Notes: generated by a model not told the origin, from the sequence alone. Numbered from the stretch's first letter, positions 10,229 through 20,383 are shown. The stretch: DNA of 64,000 nucleotides from Sabethes cyaneus (GCF_943734655.1 NC_071355.1:222938527-223002526), one strand, 5' to 3'. Numbers and translations are program-made.

Positions 10229-10867
10229 CACCGAGAAAACTTTTCGTATAGTTTCTATGTGTCCCAAGCATAGATTTTTGCAATGTGCCTACTGTGTTAC
10301 CTGACTCACTGCGCATAGCGTTGTATTCGCGGTATCGTGTTGGTTCGAAAGGTTTCGAAAAATATCGCCCTTGTATCGAAAATATCGTTGATTTTGATCA
10401 CTAAAAATAACGTACTTAAACGTTATATTGCAAGTGCTAGTAGTACGCAATAATTGTATTGTGAAACTGAATTGTTATTTATGCAATTTTTTACAAGTTA
10501 AATGCAATAACAAAAGCACGACTTATAAAAAATCGGTTGCTATCGATATTAGCTGCATATGCGTTATAAACGAATAAAACGCATGGTGACGTTTTATTTC
10601 AATAACACGCATATTCGCAGTGAGTCAGGTAAAACAGTAGTCAATGAACTTTATATGCCACACAGTTATAATTTATAGGTTCGCGAAACTTTTGCACATA
10701 CTATTCATATGCGTATATTTTTTATGTGTATAATTGCATATACTATTTATATCCGTATAATTTCTATGTGTATTTCTAGGCGGATTGTGTTTATATGCGG
10801 CGAATGATAATCATCTAGAATTTCATATGGAAATTTACCATTAGTTATGTGCAGAATATTTTGAGTG
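10229..10867. mobile_element. TA-flanked MITE, family G, copy 1 (interrupted)
   Basis: Ends CACCGAGAAAA and TTTTGAGTG are flanked by TA on both sides. The interior is rich in words such as TTCGTATAG, TATATGCC and TTCATATGG. The full copy at 19413-19703 aligns across its whole length and lacks the 346-bp insertion found here, which defines both the element and the insertion precisely. Confidence 0.82.
10292..10637. mobile_element. TA-flanked MITE, family H, inserted in G
   Basis: A 346-bp element with ends CTGTGTTACCTGACTCACTG and CAGTGAGTCAGGTAAAACAG, flanked by TA duplications at 10290-10291 and 10638-10639. The uninterrupted G copy reads GCCTAGTCAATG at the target, confirming the empty site. 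TA target and inverted ends fit a Tc1/mariner-type MITE. Non-coding. Confidence 0.84.
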
Positions 10868-10922
10868 TACAAGCGTCAATTGCAAGGTACAGACATTCAT
10901 TCAGGAACAACGTGGTCGAAAC

Positions 10923-11109
10923 CACCCCATTGGCAGGCAGCCATGTTTTCGCCGCCAACATCTCGTATGTGCGAAAATGGGATAGCATGTCAGCACTGCG
11001 TTTCACTCAACTGCCAGCAGTCTGATTTGGGCCCGCTGTCAAATTTTGAGCCCAGGACATGCTGTCGCTGACGTTTACTGCAGCTCGATATAGAGATGTC
11101 GATGGGGTG
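10923..11109. mobile_element. hAT-like MITE, family A, copy 2 (intact)
   Basis: A 187-bp uninterrupted copy with ends CACCCCATTGG and CGATGGGGTG and a perfect 8-bp duplication GTCGAAAC at 10915-10922 and 11110-11117. It serves as the reference for the interrupted copies 1 and 3. Confidence 0.9.
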
Positions 11110-11913
11110 GTCGAAACGAACCAAAGTCACTCGAAACGAGAATCGCAATGTCACCCCAGCTTTTTCGGCAGTTCTTGATTGAAATTTCAAATTGTTGACC
11201 AACATTTGAAAAGGGCGGATAAGCCAACTGTCAAATAGAACGAGTGAGAGTTCATTTTCCTCGGTCACTAAGTTTTTTAAATTTCGACCGGATCTAATTT
11301 TAATTTCCATAACAAGCAAACGATATACCGTCGATACTTTTTCAATACGCGATAATGTAGACAAAGTGACGTTTCGACTAGGCCTCAAACAAACACTAAT
11401 AATGTTTATTGAGTGCTGGTGGCGTAGCATTTTAATAACCCGCTATTTCGCCTTTTTAGCATTATTTGAGTTCTACAGAAATATATAAAGAAAAGTAAAC
11501 TTTTAATCATAGTTCTGTATGCTTATACAATGTTGTCAAAGGACTAGTGTTTAGTGCTTACTGGTTACTTGGGTTTATAAAGTTGTGCGCAAAGGTAAAT
11601 CATGTACTATTGACAATGCAAATTTTCTATGTTTATGCTCTTATTCTTTGCTTAGATAACATTTGTTTTGTTCTATTACGTACAGACTTACAAACAACAC
11701 AGTTACAATGTCTTTCGTTAACCGAAAATGATAAAATTTAAATGCCGATTGCGTTTCTAAAGAATTTGTCCATGTTTGAACGGGCAAACAAGAAACAAGC
11801 TACCCTAGCTTTCAGCTGATGAGCGAGAGAAATATTGTTGCTTTTCTTATCACTCTTACGTTGACAGTTTCTTACGAGATTTCGTGTGAGTATAAAAAAG
11901 ATACTTTGACTGC
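11110..11913. repeat. Intergenic DNA with a single arm of foldback family C
   Basis: Around 11195-11265 one strand carries an arm-like copy (CCAACATTTGAAAAGGGCGG, then GAACGAGTGAGAGTTCATTT) of the foldback repeat at 12003-12157, without its partner arm. The rest is AT-rich with no gene-like frame. Confidence 0.5.
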
Positions 11914-12002
11914 GCGCAACCGCACCCCATCGACATCGATGTGATATCTATATCGAGCTGCAGTGAACATCAGCGACAGCATGTCCAGGGTAGAGTGACT
12001 AT

Positions 12003-12157
12003 ATATGTCGACTAACATTTGAAAGGGGCGGATAAGCCACCTGTCAAACAGAACGAGTGAGAGTTCATTTTCCTATGCTGCTCCAGCAAAAAATAACTCT
12101 CACTCGTTCTGTTTGACAGTTGGCTTATCCGCCCCTTTCAAATGTTGGTCGACATAT
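12003..12157. repeat. Foldback repeat, family C
   Basis: Two arms of about 65 bp are near-perfect inverted copies (TGTCGAC, AACATTTGAAAGGGGCGG, GAACGAGTGAGAGTT on the left and their complements on the right) around a short spacer with CAGCAAAAAATA. It would form a strong hairpin if transcribed. A related design is at 30606-30733 and a lone arm at 11195-11265. Confidence 0.8.
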
Positions 12158-12332
12158 ATAGTACAGTGGACCCCCGTTCGTTTGAACGATTCCTCATGCA
12201 AACTAACGGGGTTAGCTTTTAATTTGAACAACTGGTAACCCTAAATATGCTGGAGCTTGTGTGAACTGGCTGCCCTGTTCTTTGTTATTGTTTTGGTGGT
12301 TTGATTCAGTTGGCAGTTGCAAGCAGCGAATA

Positions 12333-12736
12333 CCGTGGACCCCCGTTGGTTTGACCGTTTTTAATCTGAACTCTTTTTAATTTGCACCCCGTTGGTTTGC
12401 ACGACGTGCAAATTAAAAATGGTTCAAATGTCATTCTCAACATGACATCATTTGCTTTGCAGACAAAGCGCATAAACGCGATTTGTTTGTACTGATCTAG
12501 CGTGTTTAATCTGTTTCACATTGCGTTTTCCCATCGATTATGATAGAAATCCGATCGGAGAATGAAATATTCGCTGCTTCCAACTTCCAACTGAATCAAA
12601 CCATCAAAACAATAACAAAGAGTAGGGCGACCAGTTCACACAAGTTCCAGCATGTTTAGGGTTGCCAGTTGTTCAAATTAAAAACTAAACCCGTTAGTTT
12701 GCATGAGGAATCGTTCAAACGAACGGGGGTCCACTG
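12333..12736. mobile_element. Mariner-type MITE, family B, inner copy
   Basis: A 404-bp full-length copy, ends CCGTGGACCCCCGTTGG and CGGGGGTCCACTG, flanked by TA at 12331-12332 and 12737-12738. It is inserted in a sister copy of the same family in opposite orientation. A third copy is at 44298-44700. No coding capacity. Confidence 0.87.
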
Positions 12737-12974
12737 TATTTCATTCTCCGATCAGATTTCTACCATAATCGTTGGGAAAACGCATTGTGAAACAGATTGA
12801 ACACGCTAGATTAGTACAAACAAATCGTGTTTATGTGCATTGTCTGCATAAGCAAATGATGTCATATTGAGAATGACATTTGAACCATTTTTAATTTGCA
12901 CGTCGTGCAAACCAACGGGGTTCAAATTAAAAAGTGTTCAGATTAAAAACGGTCAAACGAACGGGGGTCCACGG

Positions 12975-13163
12975 TGTTTTATTAAAAGAAATACGGTTTG
13001 AAATTTTCCACCTTCTTTTATTCGACTGTACTCTACTACAAGCGGATACGGAATGAACGATCTTAAAACTAAATACAAGGTACATATGGATGTGGGTCTA
13101 AAGCTAAACGTAAAGAGCTAAACGTAAAGAGCTAAACACGAGGGGTACATAGCTACCGCAACA
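12975..13163 (-). repeat. 3' LTR of the Ty3/Gypsy element
   Basis: 189 bp on the minus strand, starting TGTTGCGGTAGC and ending TTAATAAAACA. AATAAA near that end is a possible poly(A) signal. Matches 17706-17894 base for base by eye. Contains a short tandem duplication of AGCTAAACGTAA-type words. Confidence 0.94.
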
Positions 13164-13190
13164 TCCTCCTTACTTTAAAGAAAAGAAAAA

Positions 13191-16100
13191 TTAACTTAAA
13201 TTTACATGATAATCCTTAAATCTATTCGGAAGACGAATTTCTCTTCTCGGGCGATCAACTGGTCTAGAAGCCGATGAAACACGTTTCTCTTTTGGTTGCG
13301 AAGCACGAGGTGTTGTAACGGACGGTTCGATAGGCACCGTTGACGACGACGACTTATCAATCGCAGCAAACGTTGATTGATTTGACGCATGAAAACCATT
13401 TTCAATTACTGCGTTGTTCGGAACAGCTTCAATATTTCTATCGGGAAAATTTTCGTCCTCTGGGAGCATCAAGACAGGATTGCGATTGTGTCCAGGTCCA
13501 GCTGTTGGTAACGAGGCAAGTTCCTTGCGAGGCTTGATGTGAACAGCACTGCGACGATAACCAGCACCATCTACTTCTACCTGGAAAGAGCGTTCACTCA
13601 AGCGATTCAAAATCGTGCCAGGAATCCACTGTTTCGAAGATTCTGGATTCAACTGAACATATACTGGAGAGCCGACTTGAAGATTAGGTAGAGTCTTAGT
13701 TACTTTATCGTAGTGAAACTTAATTTTCTTTCGGTTTGCTTCAATAGCACCCGGAACACCTTCGACAACTTTCGGAAAAAGATTCTTTGCAGAAGTTGGA
13801 ATGCCGCATCTGGTAGACCTGGAAAATAAACGAGCCGCTGGACTGGAACCTATTTTATTGGGTATGTTCCGCCAATGCAAAAGTGTATACCAGAAATCAA
13901 TTCCGGACTCTTGTGACTTTTTCAGCAAACGTTTGGCAATCTTCACGGCTGCTTCGGCTTTCCCATTCGCTTGTTGGTGATGAGGAGAAGATGTTATGTG
14001 CTGAAAGTCCCACTCGCGGCCAAACTCTACCATCTTTTGGCAAACAAAGTTAGTGCCATTGTCTGTAAGAATTACCTGAGGCTTTCCATGACGAGCGAAG
14101 TTTTCCTTACAGGCAGCTATAACGGAATCTGGCTTCAAATCTTTTAGGACGTTGACCTCAAAATAATCAGAATAGTGATCAACGGTTACTAGGAATGCTC
14201 TTCTGATATTTACGAAGTCTGCGAAGAAAACATCCATGGAAACAAATTGGAACGGGTACACTGGAATGCTGTGAGTCACCATTGGAGGATTTGATTGAGA
14301 TGCTGCAAACTTGGCACATGTTGTGCACGACTGGACAACTTCTTTAATTTGAACACTCATTCCGGGCCAGAATAAGTTCGCGCGTGCTAATTTTAGAGTA
14401 GCTTCGATTCCACTGTGACTTGCGTGACAAATATCGATAAGTTTTCTGCGTAGAGAGTGCGGTATAAGGATTCTGTCGTTACGGAAAACTAAGCCGTCCT
14501 GGGTCGACAACTCCTGACAGTACCGGAAATATATTTTAACGCTGTCGGGCACTTGGTCGGCCGTCGTTGGCCAGCCATTTAGGATGAATTCGATGATGAG
14601 CTGCATCATCGAGTCGTTCGCTGTTGCTTGAATTATCTCACTCAAACGAGTATCCGAAATACTTAGGTAATTACTAAGTCTGACGCTGCCTACCTCTTCG
14701 ATGACTTTGTATATGTTGCTTTTCTTGTACACATCTGCAGCTGCATTGTCGTTAAGCGGGGCCCTCGAAAGAGCATCAGCTACAACGTTGTTCTTGCCGG
14801 TCACATATTCCAAGGATATGCTATATCTTTGAAGGTTTAATAGCATATGTTGAAGTCGTCTGGGGGCTGATAGTAGAGGCTTCCGAAAAATGTTAATAAG
14901 AGGTCGATGATCGGTCTTAATAGTAACTCTAGGGTTTCCCACGATTAACTGATCGAATCGAACACAAGCAAACAAAATGGCAAGCAGTTCCTTCTCTATC
15001 TGGGCGTAATTCTTCTCCGTAGCAGTTAGTGTTCGGGAAGCGTATCCGATTACTCCGTCTTCTTGGAAAACAGCAGCTCCCAAACCGAAACAACTGGCAT
15101 CACACTCAATGGTAATCGGTAAGTTCATATTGTAGTAGCGAAGCGTGCCAATGTCCGATACTAAATTCTTGACGCGTTTGAATTCCTCCTCCTCTGTCTC
15201 CGTCCACTGCCAAGGAACGGAAGTAGAAATCAATCTTCGCAAGTTTGTAATGTTCATGCTAAGATTTGGGATGAAGCGACTCAAGTAATTTATCATACCG
15301 ACAAAGCGATGAACTTCTTTTCGATCCGATGGAGTAGGAAAGTTTCGTATCGTAGAAATTTTACTCTCATCTGGCTTCAATCCCTGGTCAGTGAGCACGT
15401 GTCCGTAAAAATCAACTGAAGTTTGGCATAATTTTAGTTTGGAACGGTTCAGTTTAACATTCCGTTCTTCGAGTCGGGATAGCAGATTTTCTAGATTAGT
15501 ATTGTGATCGATCAATGCTTCTTCAAATGTACTGCCTTTTCCATATAGCAAGAGATCATCAGCAATACATTCTACTCCTTTAAGGCCTTGGATTACTTCC
15601 TGTAATTTCATTTGGAAGATTTTAGGGGCAGATGAAATACCAAAAGGAAGACGGGTCCATCTATAACGACCGTAGGGGGTCCAAAAGGTTGTCAACTTAC
15701 TGCTGGCTTCGTCCAATTCGACATGCCAAAAGCCCTTCTTGGCATCCACTGTCGAAAATATCTTCGCATCACCCAGTTCAGGGAGTATCTCATCAAGAGT
15801 AACGAATTGTAAATGGGGTCTTTTGAGCGCCTTATTTAGTGGAATAGGATCTAAACATATTCGAATGCCTTTCGTTTCAGAGTTACCCCGTTGAACCAAA
15901 ACAAGGTTGCTAACCCATTCTGTGTGTTGTGGTTCCTTGACAATAATGCCGTCCTTTCCGAGAGAGGCCAATTCATTTTTCAACTTACCTCGCAAAGCGA
16001 TGGGTACCCGACGAGGCTGTTGAATCAATGGAGGGATGTTTTCGTCACACTCTAGAGAGACCTTTCCAGCGAATTTTCCATAACCATTGAAGAGTTCCTT

Positions 16101-17540
16101 GTGTGCGTCGACAATCTGTTCTGCTTTGACGCGGTATATATTAAGTAACTTTGCAGATTTGGGTTCTGTTACAGAAACTGTTTTACAAAATTTGACGAGC
16201 TTCAGCACACGACACACATTTGCGGATAGCAGCGGACGGTGATTAACGTCAACTACTTGAAGCACTAAAGAATACTTCTTTCCCGCTCGGCGACAAGGTA
16301 TTTTCACTTGACCCAAAACATTGATCGGGTTTCCGCCGAAACTCTGCAAACGGAACTGAGAAGGCAATAATGGTGGACTAGCGTTACCTGTTAGTTTTGA
16401 CAAGCAAGCATGACCAATCAGGCTCGTGTTCGCTCCAGTATCCAATTCACACACAACGGGTTTCCATGAACTACCAATTTTCAAATCTAACTGGGCCGAC
16501 ACACCTCCACCTCGGGCACTGTTGTCAAAAATTCTACCGATCTCATATTCTTGTTCAGTTTCTTCCCCTGATTCGTCTGTTGAGGAACTTACGTCTGTCT
16601 CACTGTTTTCTTCATCAATTTTCTTCACTCTTCGGGGCTTCTGGTTACGTGACTTCCGACTCGATTTGCACACTTTTTCGAAATGGTTTTTACCATTGCA
16701 GCGACGACACTTTTTTCCGAATGCTGGACAGACACCTTTAACAAACTCGTGACGGTCACCACAGAACTTGCAACGCGATAGTTTCGATTTTGCCCTCTGC
16801 ACTTTGTTCACCTCCACATCTGGAGTCGCGACACCTAGCTCAGATGAATGCTTCGTTGTTATCTCCTCCGCTCGGCACATATCAATTGCTTTCGTGGTAT
16901 CAATATCAGGCATAGCTATCATTTTAGACCGAAGGCTAGGCCATTTATTGGCAGTCACAAGCTTAAATGTGACGAATTCTGCTTGTAACTCACCCAGCTT
17001 AGCTGTTTTGGCTAGAATCTTAAGCCGTGTAGCAAACTCGTCGATAGACTCTCTCGGGTGCTGAGCTGCTGAGAAATAATCCAACCGGTCTATGATGATG
17101 TTTCGCTTTGTAACCACTTTCTGCTTAATAGCACACAATGCCGCTTCAAGATTCGATTGCTCCTCCACAGTAAGCTCAAAATTAAAATATTTTTTTCTAG
17201 CGGGCTCGCCGATAACGGACAGAAGAAAACTCACTTTCTGCGGATCGTCGGCTGCTGGCCACCGGTCCATACCAATGGCTTTTGCGTAGTCTCGCCAGCT
17301 TTTTTCGAAAAAGTCGAAATTTTCTTGCATGTCTCCTTCCAAAGCGAGAGGAGACGGCTGCGGAACTGTTACACTTGCAGCACACGGCTGGCGACTAGCC
17401 GACACGTTAGCGGTATTCGATTGACTTACTGCGGTTGTCAATCCACGACATAATTCAGCAAACATTCTGGTTTGGTGATCAAGAAGCTGCTGGAACTGTA
17501 TATTATCCATCTTTATGGCACACCGTAAAACACGTGACAA
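13191..17540 (-). CDS. Ty3/Gypsy gag-pol polyprotein
   Basis: One uninterrupted frame of 1449 codons. Order: gag-like region (about 1-250); two zinc knuckles (CKFCGDRHEFVKGVC at 257-271, CRRCNGKNHFEKVC at 278-291); aspartic protease with DTG at 367-369; reverse transcriptase with catalytic D599 and an IADD box at 659-662, where many elements have YVDD or YIDD; RNase H with D813, E851 and D877; integrase zinc finger (H1039, H1042, C1072, C1075) and DDE core D1103, D1160, E1196, whose last two residues have the usual 35-residue spacing; a basic C-terminal tail. Gag and pol share one frame with no visible frameshift site, as in some Ty3/Gypsy lineages. The first Met gives MSRVLRC; the Met at residue 11 (MDNIQF) is an alternative start. 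There is no env. All catalytic residues are present, so the element may be competent, which is inferred. Confidence 0.95.
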   Translation of the reverse strand: MSRVLRCAIKMDNIQFQQLLDHQTRMFAELCRGLTTAVSQSNTANVSASRQPCAASVTVPQPSPLALEGDMQENFDFFEKSWRDYAKAIGMDRWPAADDPQKVSFLLSVIGEPARKKYFNFELTVEEQSNLEAALCAIKQKVVTKRNIIIDRLDYFSAAQHPRESIDEFATRLKILAKTAKLGELQAEFVTFKLVTANKWPSLRSKMIAMPDIDTTKAIDMCRAEEITTKHSSELGVATPDVEVNKVQRAKSKLSRCKFCGDRHEFVKGVCPAFGKKCRRCNGKNHFEKVCKSSRKSRNQKPRRVKKIDEENSETDVSSSTDESGEETEQEYEIGRIFDNSARGGGVSAQLDLKIGSSWKPVVCELDTGANTSLIGHACLSKLTGNASPPLLPSQFRLQSFGGNPINVLGQVKIPCRRAGKKYSLVLQVVDVNHRPLLSANVCRVLKLVKFCKTVSVTEPKSAKLLNIYRVKAEQIVDAHKELFNGYGKFAGKVSLECDENIPPLIQQPRRVPIALRGKLKNELASLGKDGIIVKEPQHTEWVSNLVLVQRGNSETKGIRICLDPIPLNKALKRPHLQFVTLDEILPELGDAKIFSTVDAKKGFWHVELDEASSKLTTFWTPYGRYRWTRLPFGISSAPKIFQMKLQEVIQGLKGVECIADDLLLYGKGSTFEEALIDHNTNLENLLSRLEERNVKLNRSKLKLCQTSVDFYGHVLTDQGLKPDESKISTIRNFPTPSDRKEVHRFVGMINYLSRFIPNLSMNITNLRRLISTSVPWQWTETEEEEFKRVKNLVSDIGTLRYYNMNLPITIECDASCFGLGAAVFQEDGVIGYASRTLTATEKNYAQIEKELLAILFACVRFDQLIVGNPRVTIKTDHRPLINIFRKPLLSAPRRLQHMLLNLQRYSISLEYVTGKNNVVADALSRAPLNDNAAADVYKKSNIYKVIEEVGSVRLSNYLSISDTRLSEIIQATANDSMMQLIIEFILNGWPTTADQVPDSVKIYFRYCQELSTQDGLVFRNDRILIPHSLRRKLIDICHASHSGIEATLKLARANLFWPGMSVQIKEVVQSCTTCAKFAASQSNPPMVTHSIPVYPFQFVSMDVFFADFVNIRRAFLVTVDHYSDYFEVNVLKDLKPDSVIAACKENFARHGKPQVILTDNGTNFVCQKMVEFGREWDFQHITSSPHHQQANGKAEAAVKIAKRLLKKSQESGIDFWYTLLHWRNIPNKIGSSPAARLFSRSTRCGIPTSAKNLFPKVVEGVPGAIEANRKKIKFHYDKVTKTLPNLQVGSPVYVQLNPESSKQWIPGTILNRLSERSFQVEVDGAGYRRSAVHIKPRKELASLPTAGPGHNRNPVLMLPEDENFPDRNIEAVPNNAVIENGFHASNQSTFAAIDKSSSSTVPIEPSVTTPRASQPKEKRVSSASRPVDRPRREIRLPNRFKDYHVNLS

Positions 17541-17705
17541 GGATACGAAAACAAAATGGCCGCCAGCAAACTGCGACTTAACGATTCACACGTTCTAATT
17601 TTCGTCCTTGCTTCTATAGTCTTGTTTGTTTAACACTGAATTTTCCCGCGATATCACAAATGACGCCGAAACACTTTCAGAAACAAACTTTTACTTCTGA
17701 CACCA

Positions 17706-17894
17706 TGTTTTATTAAAAGAAATACGGTTTGAAATTTTCCACCTTCTTTTATTCGACTGTACTCTACTACAAGCGGATACGGAATGAACGATCTTAAAAC
17801 TAAATACAAGGTACATATGGATGTGGGTCTAAAGCTAAACGTAAAGAGCTAAACGTAAAGAGCTAAACACGAGGGGTACATAGCTACCGCAACA
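17706..17894 (-). repeat. 5' LTR of the Ty3/Gypsy element
   Basis: A 189-bp copy, identical by eye to 12975-13163. It should carry the element's promoter. The primer-binding site follows directly at 17705 and leftward on the minus strand. Confidence 0.94.
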
Positions 17895-17899
17895 CACGG

Positions 17900-18310
17900 T
17901 ATATATAAATATATAGTATAGTATATAGCAGCTAACTGGCACCTTTATCTCATTTGCTTTGCGTTGACGAGAGCTAACATCAGGCGGGCTCAGGAGTCGT
18001 GGGCCCCACTGACAGCTGAAGAGCTAACTTGTGTGAAGAGTGGCGAATATATGATTTCTTGTTTACGCTGACGCTAACATGTTGGCTTCTACGGGGTGAA
18101 GTGGCTGTCAAATTCATATACATTTTCGATGTCCCACGCATAGGTACCAAAATGTTAATTTTGACAGGAACCAAAAAATTTGCTGGGAATTCCCCTTTAC
18201 CGAGGACCATTTGAAAGTTGCTCTCTTCACTCCTACATGAGAAAGAGATAGCAACACACCATGCCCTTGGTTGGCTTTGAAAACATGGCTGCCTGCCAGC
18301 TACTTGGTAT
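17900..18310. other. Body of element F, no gene
   Basis: AT-rich start (TATATAAATATATAG), then unique-looking DNA. About 18195-18265 is an inverted copy of a stretch near 21575-21625 (both contain the CTCTTCACTCCTACATGAGA word or its complement). A short phrase near 18280-18298 (GAAAACATGGCTGCCTGCC) resembles the end of MITE A. I see no coding region. Confidence 0.45.
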
Positions 18311-18494
18311 TAGAGTGACTACATACAGAGTGGCGACAATGTCAAAATTGGAATGATAATTATCTGTCAGTGTCATTCCAATCGAGCAGACAACCTATCC
18401 AACGCGTATGCAGGAAAGAGAAGGAAAAACCTAGGATAAACCGCATTGCATACATTTGGGATGACTTGGCGCCACTCTGTATATAGTCACTCTA
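18311..18494. mobile_element. MITE E, inserted near the right end of F
   Basis: A 184-bp element with inverted ends TAGAGTGACTACATACAGAG and CTCTGTATATAGTCACTCTA and a perfect 8-bp duplication CTTGGTAT at 18303-18310 and 18495-18502. Its ends match those of F, so a relative inserted close to the end of F. Non-coding. Confidence 0.85.
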
Positions 18495-19023
18495 CTTGGT
18501 ATATAGTCACTCTAGTCCGGGGCTCAAAATTTCACAGCGGGCCCAAATCAGACTGCTGGCAGTTGAATGAAACGCAGTGCTGACATGCTATCTCATTTTC
18601 GCACACACGAGATGTTGGCGTCGAAAACATGGTTGCCTGCCGATGGGGTGGCGCAACCAGAACAGACGCAACTGTTATGCGATGAAAGAAAATTTTTAGA
18701 TATTTAATAATCGCAATAATTTACTCTATAAATGCCCCATACACAATATTTTCGAATTTTGCTTGGCTGAGGTTTTACAGTTAAAAAAGCAAAATAAGTT
18801 CACTGAGTGCAGGACAAGCCTGGTTCCAGAATAACTTTGATCTTTGATAGCTTGATCTCCGCAGACGATCTTGATGTTCTGTGGCGAAAAGCTATTGTAC
18901 GTTACCTTGGGCTGTGTATAGGAAGCTGCCTTTTCGACTCAACTTCGCCCGTTCTGTTAAAGTAGAACTTTGCCTCCACGAATCCTCTACACCTTCTCGT
19001 CTTTCCTATCCTGCAGTTAACAG

Positions 19024-20130
19024 GGATGGTTCCTCCTCAGAAGAAAAAAAGAGAAGAGAAAAATTCAAACTGTGCTCAGTCTTCAACGCGATTTATTCTG
19101 CTCCGATTAATTTTAACTTTTCTCTTTCTTGCGGAACGCAGTTGTATGAGCAACCGCACACTGTGCTACTCATTGAGGAGAATGTTAATACACTTTGAAT
19201 ACGTTGATGCGATGCGCTGACGTATGTTGTACTACGTTGTACTACGGGTAGTTTTAACATGGGTAGTGCGTTGAGAAAAAACGACGATTGTCAGTAGCGG
19301 TCATTGCCATCAGAAAAATATTAATCCATTAATGCAGTTGAATCATGGTTCTTACATTTAGTATATTCAGTCGAGTTTGGCTGCCCGTGAACACAACTGC
19401 ATCATATGGTTACACTGAGAAAACTTTTCGTATAGTTTCTATGTGTCCCACACATAGATTTTTGCAATGTGCCTAGTCAATGAACTTTATATGCCACACA
19501 GTTATAATTTATGGGTACGCGAAACTTTTGCACATACTATTCATATGCGCATATTTTTTATGTGTATAATTGCACATACTATTCATATCCGTATAATTTC
19601 TATGTGTATTTCTAGGCGGATTGTGTTTATATGCGGCACATGATAATCATCTAGAATTTCATATGGAAATTTACCATTAGTTATGTGCAGAATATTTTGA
19701 GTGTAGGCATGTCACAACGGCAACAGTGCGAAAAATGTTATTTAGATATGACAACATTTGAATTCCCATGCATTTGCTTCTTGACGCGCACCAACAGGAA
19801 AGTCCCATTATAAACAAAGGTAATTCTCCGCTAAGATTCAAAATTTAACGACTTTTGACGCCTCTGAGTCTATAGTTGCTGTACGCTCACCGGTTGTTTT
19901 GTTTTCACCTTTACTGCTGTAGCTACCGAGAGGGCCGGGAGCAAAACCGAAAGTTGCTCATTTAAAGAACACATTAAGAAGTTTTCCTGCGCGTCAGTTT
20001 TTCTCATTGTGTTTAGTCTGTTTCTCATTGTGTGGATTTAATTCTCATTTCTGAAAACAGTTCTGCTCATTGTGTTGAACAAAAAAAGTTGCACTTTTTG
20101 CACAATGAGTGAGGAAATAACAAGCCTGCT
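19024..20130. repeat. Dispersed repeat K, copy 1 (interrupted by MITE G2)
   Basis: Two blocks (about 19024-19200 and 19713-20130) match 43398-43905. Shared phrases include GGATGGTTCCTCCTCAGAA, AAAGAGAAGAGAAAAATTCA, CGGCAACAGTGCGAAAAATG and GCACAATGAGTGAGGAAAT. Many copies of a CTCATTGTG word and its complement occur. The family is not identified. No coding frame is conserved between the copies. Confidence 0.6.
19413..19703. mobile_element. TA-flanked MITE, family G, copy 2 (intact)
   Basis: A 291-bp copy, ends CACTGAGAAAA and TTTTGAGTG, TA on both sides (19411-19412, 19704-19705). It is uninterrupted and gives the empty site for MITE H in copy 1. Confidence 0.85.
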
Positions 20131-20138
20131 GCAGTATA

Positions 20139-20383
20139 CACTGAAGTCGCTTTATACGCGACTATTTTTCCGCGATTTTCTGAATTTACGCGAATGTGCT
20201 CAAAACGTCGATTTTTTCGCGTAGTGTTGAAATCCACAGTTTTTTTATGCGAATTTTGGAATTTACGCGGTTTTTTACGCGAATTTCGGAATTTACGCGG
20301 TTTTTTACCCGAATTTCGGAATTTACGCGGTTTTGATTTACTTTGATTTGATTGTATCCTTCGCTTAAAAAGCGACTTGAGTG
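20139..20383. mobile_element. MITE J, copy 2, with short internal tandem repeat
   Basis: Ends CACTGAAGTCGCTTTATACG and AAAAAGCGACTTGAGTG with TA flanks. Inside are about four diverged copies of the 30-bp unit built from GAATTTCGGAATTTACGCGG plus TTTTTTACGC. It is the short form of the element at 44841-45548. Confidence 0.8.

Larger units (their letters stand above)
12975..17894 (-). mobile_element. Complete young Ty3/Gypsy LTR retrotransposon
   Basis: A 4920-bp minus-strand element with two 189-bp LTRs that read identical by eye, TG...CA ends, and a perfect 5-bp target duplication CACGG. Next to the 5' LTR (right) the minus strand reads TGGTGTCAGAAGT, a primer-binding site starting with the TGG that pairs with a tRNA CCA end. 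Next to the 3' LTR (left) is the purine tract AGTAAGGAGGA. A single gag-pol ORF fills the interior and no envelope gene is seen. Identical LTRs and an open ORF imply recent insertion. The single-ORF layout and RT sequence suggest a mag-like Ty3/Gypsy lineage, which is inferred. Confidence 0.95.
12164..17899. mobile_element. Mariner-type MITE, family B, outer copy (interrupted twice)
   Basis: It starts CAGTGGACCCCCGTTCG after TA (12162-12163) and ends GTCCACGG before TA (17900-17901). Removing the inner B copy and the LTR element leaves about 405 bp. The right end was split by the retrotransposon within its last bases, so its final CACGG is now the 5-bp duplication of that insertion (12970-12974 and 17895-17899). 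Confidence 0.83.
11991..18514. mobile_element. Element F with TAGAGTGACTATATA ends, inside MITE A copy 3
   Basis: Perfect 15-bp inverted ends TAGAGTGACTATATA and TATATAGTCACTCTA, with a near-perfect 8-bp duplication (GTCCAGGG at 11983-11990, GTCCGGGG at 18515-18522) inside MITE A. Its own sequence lies at about 11991-12163 and 17900-18514. No transposase is visible. The small element E at 18311-18494 has the same ends. Confidence 0.72.
11922..18650. mobile_element. hAT-like MITE, family A, copy 3, split by about 6.5 kb
   Basis: The left end (GCACCCCATCGACATC) and right end (CTGCCGATGGGGTG) are flanked by the perfect 8-bp duplication GCGCAACC at 11914-11921 and 18651-18658. Together the two pieces rebuild one MITE of about 190 bp. 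Everything from 11991 to 18514 arrived later. This is the outermost layer of the nest. Confidence 0.85.

Noticed and set aside
16397..17453. Several plus-strand frames of 65-114 codons
   Set aside because: They are antisense shadows of the gag-pol ORF of the Ty3/Gypsy element.
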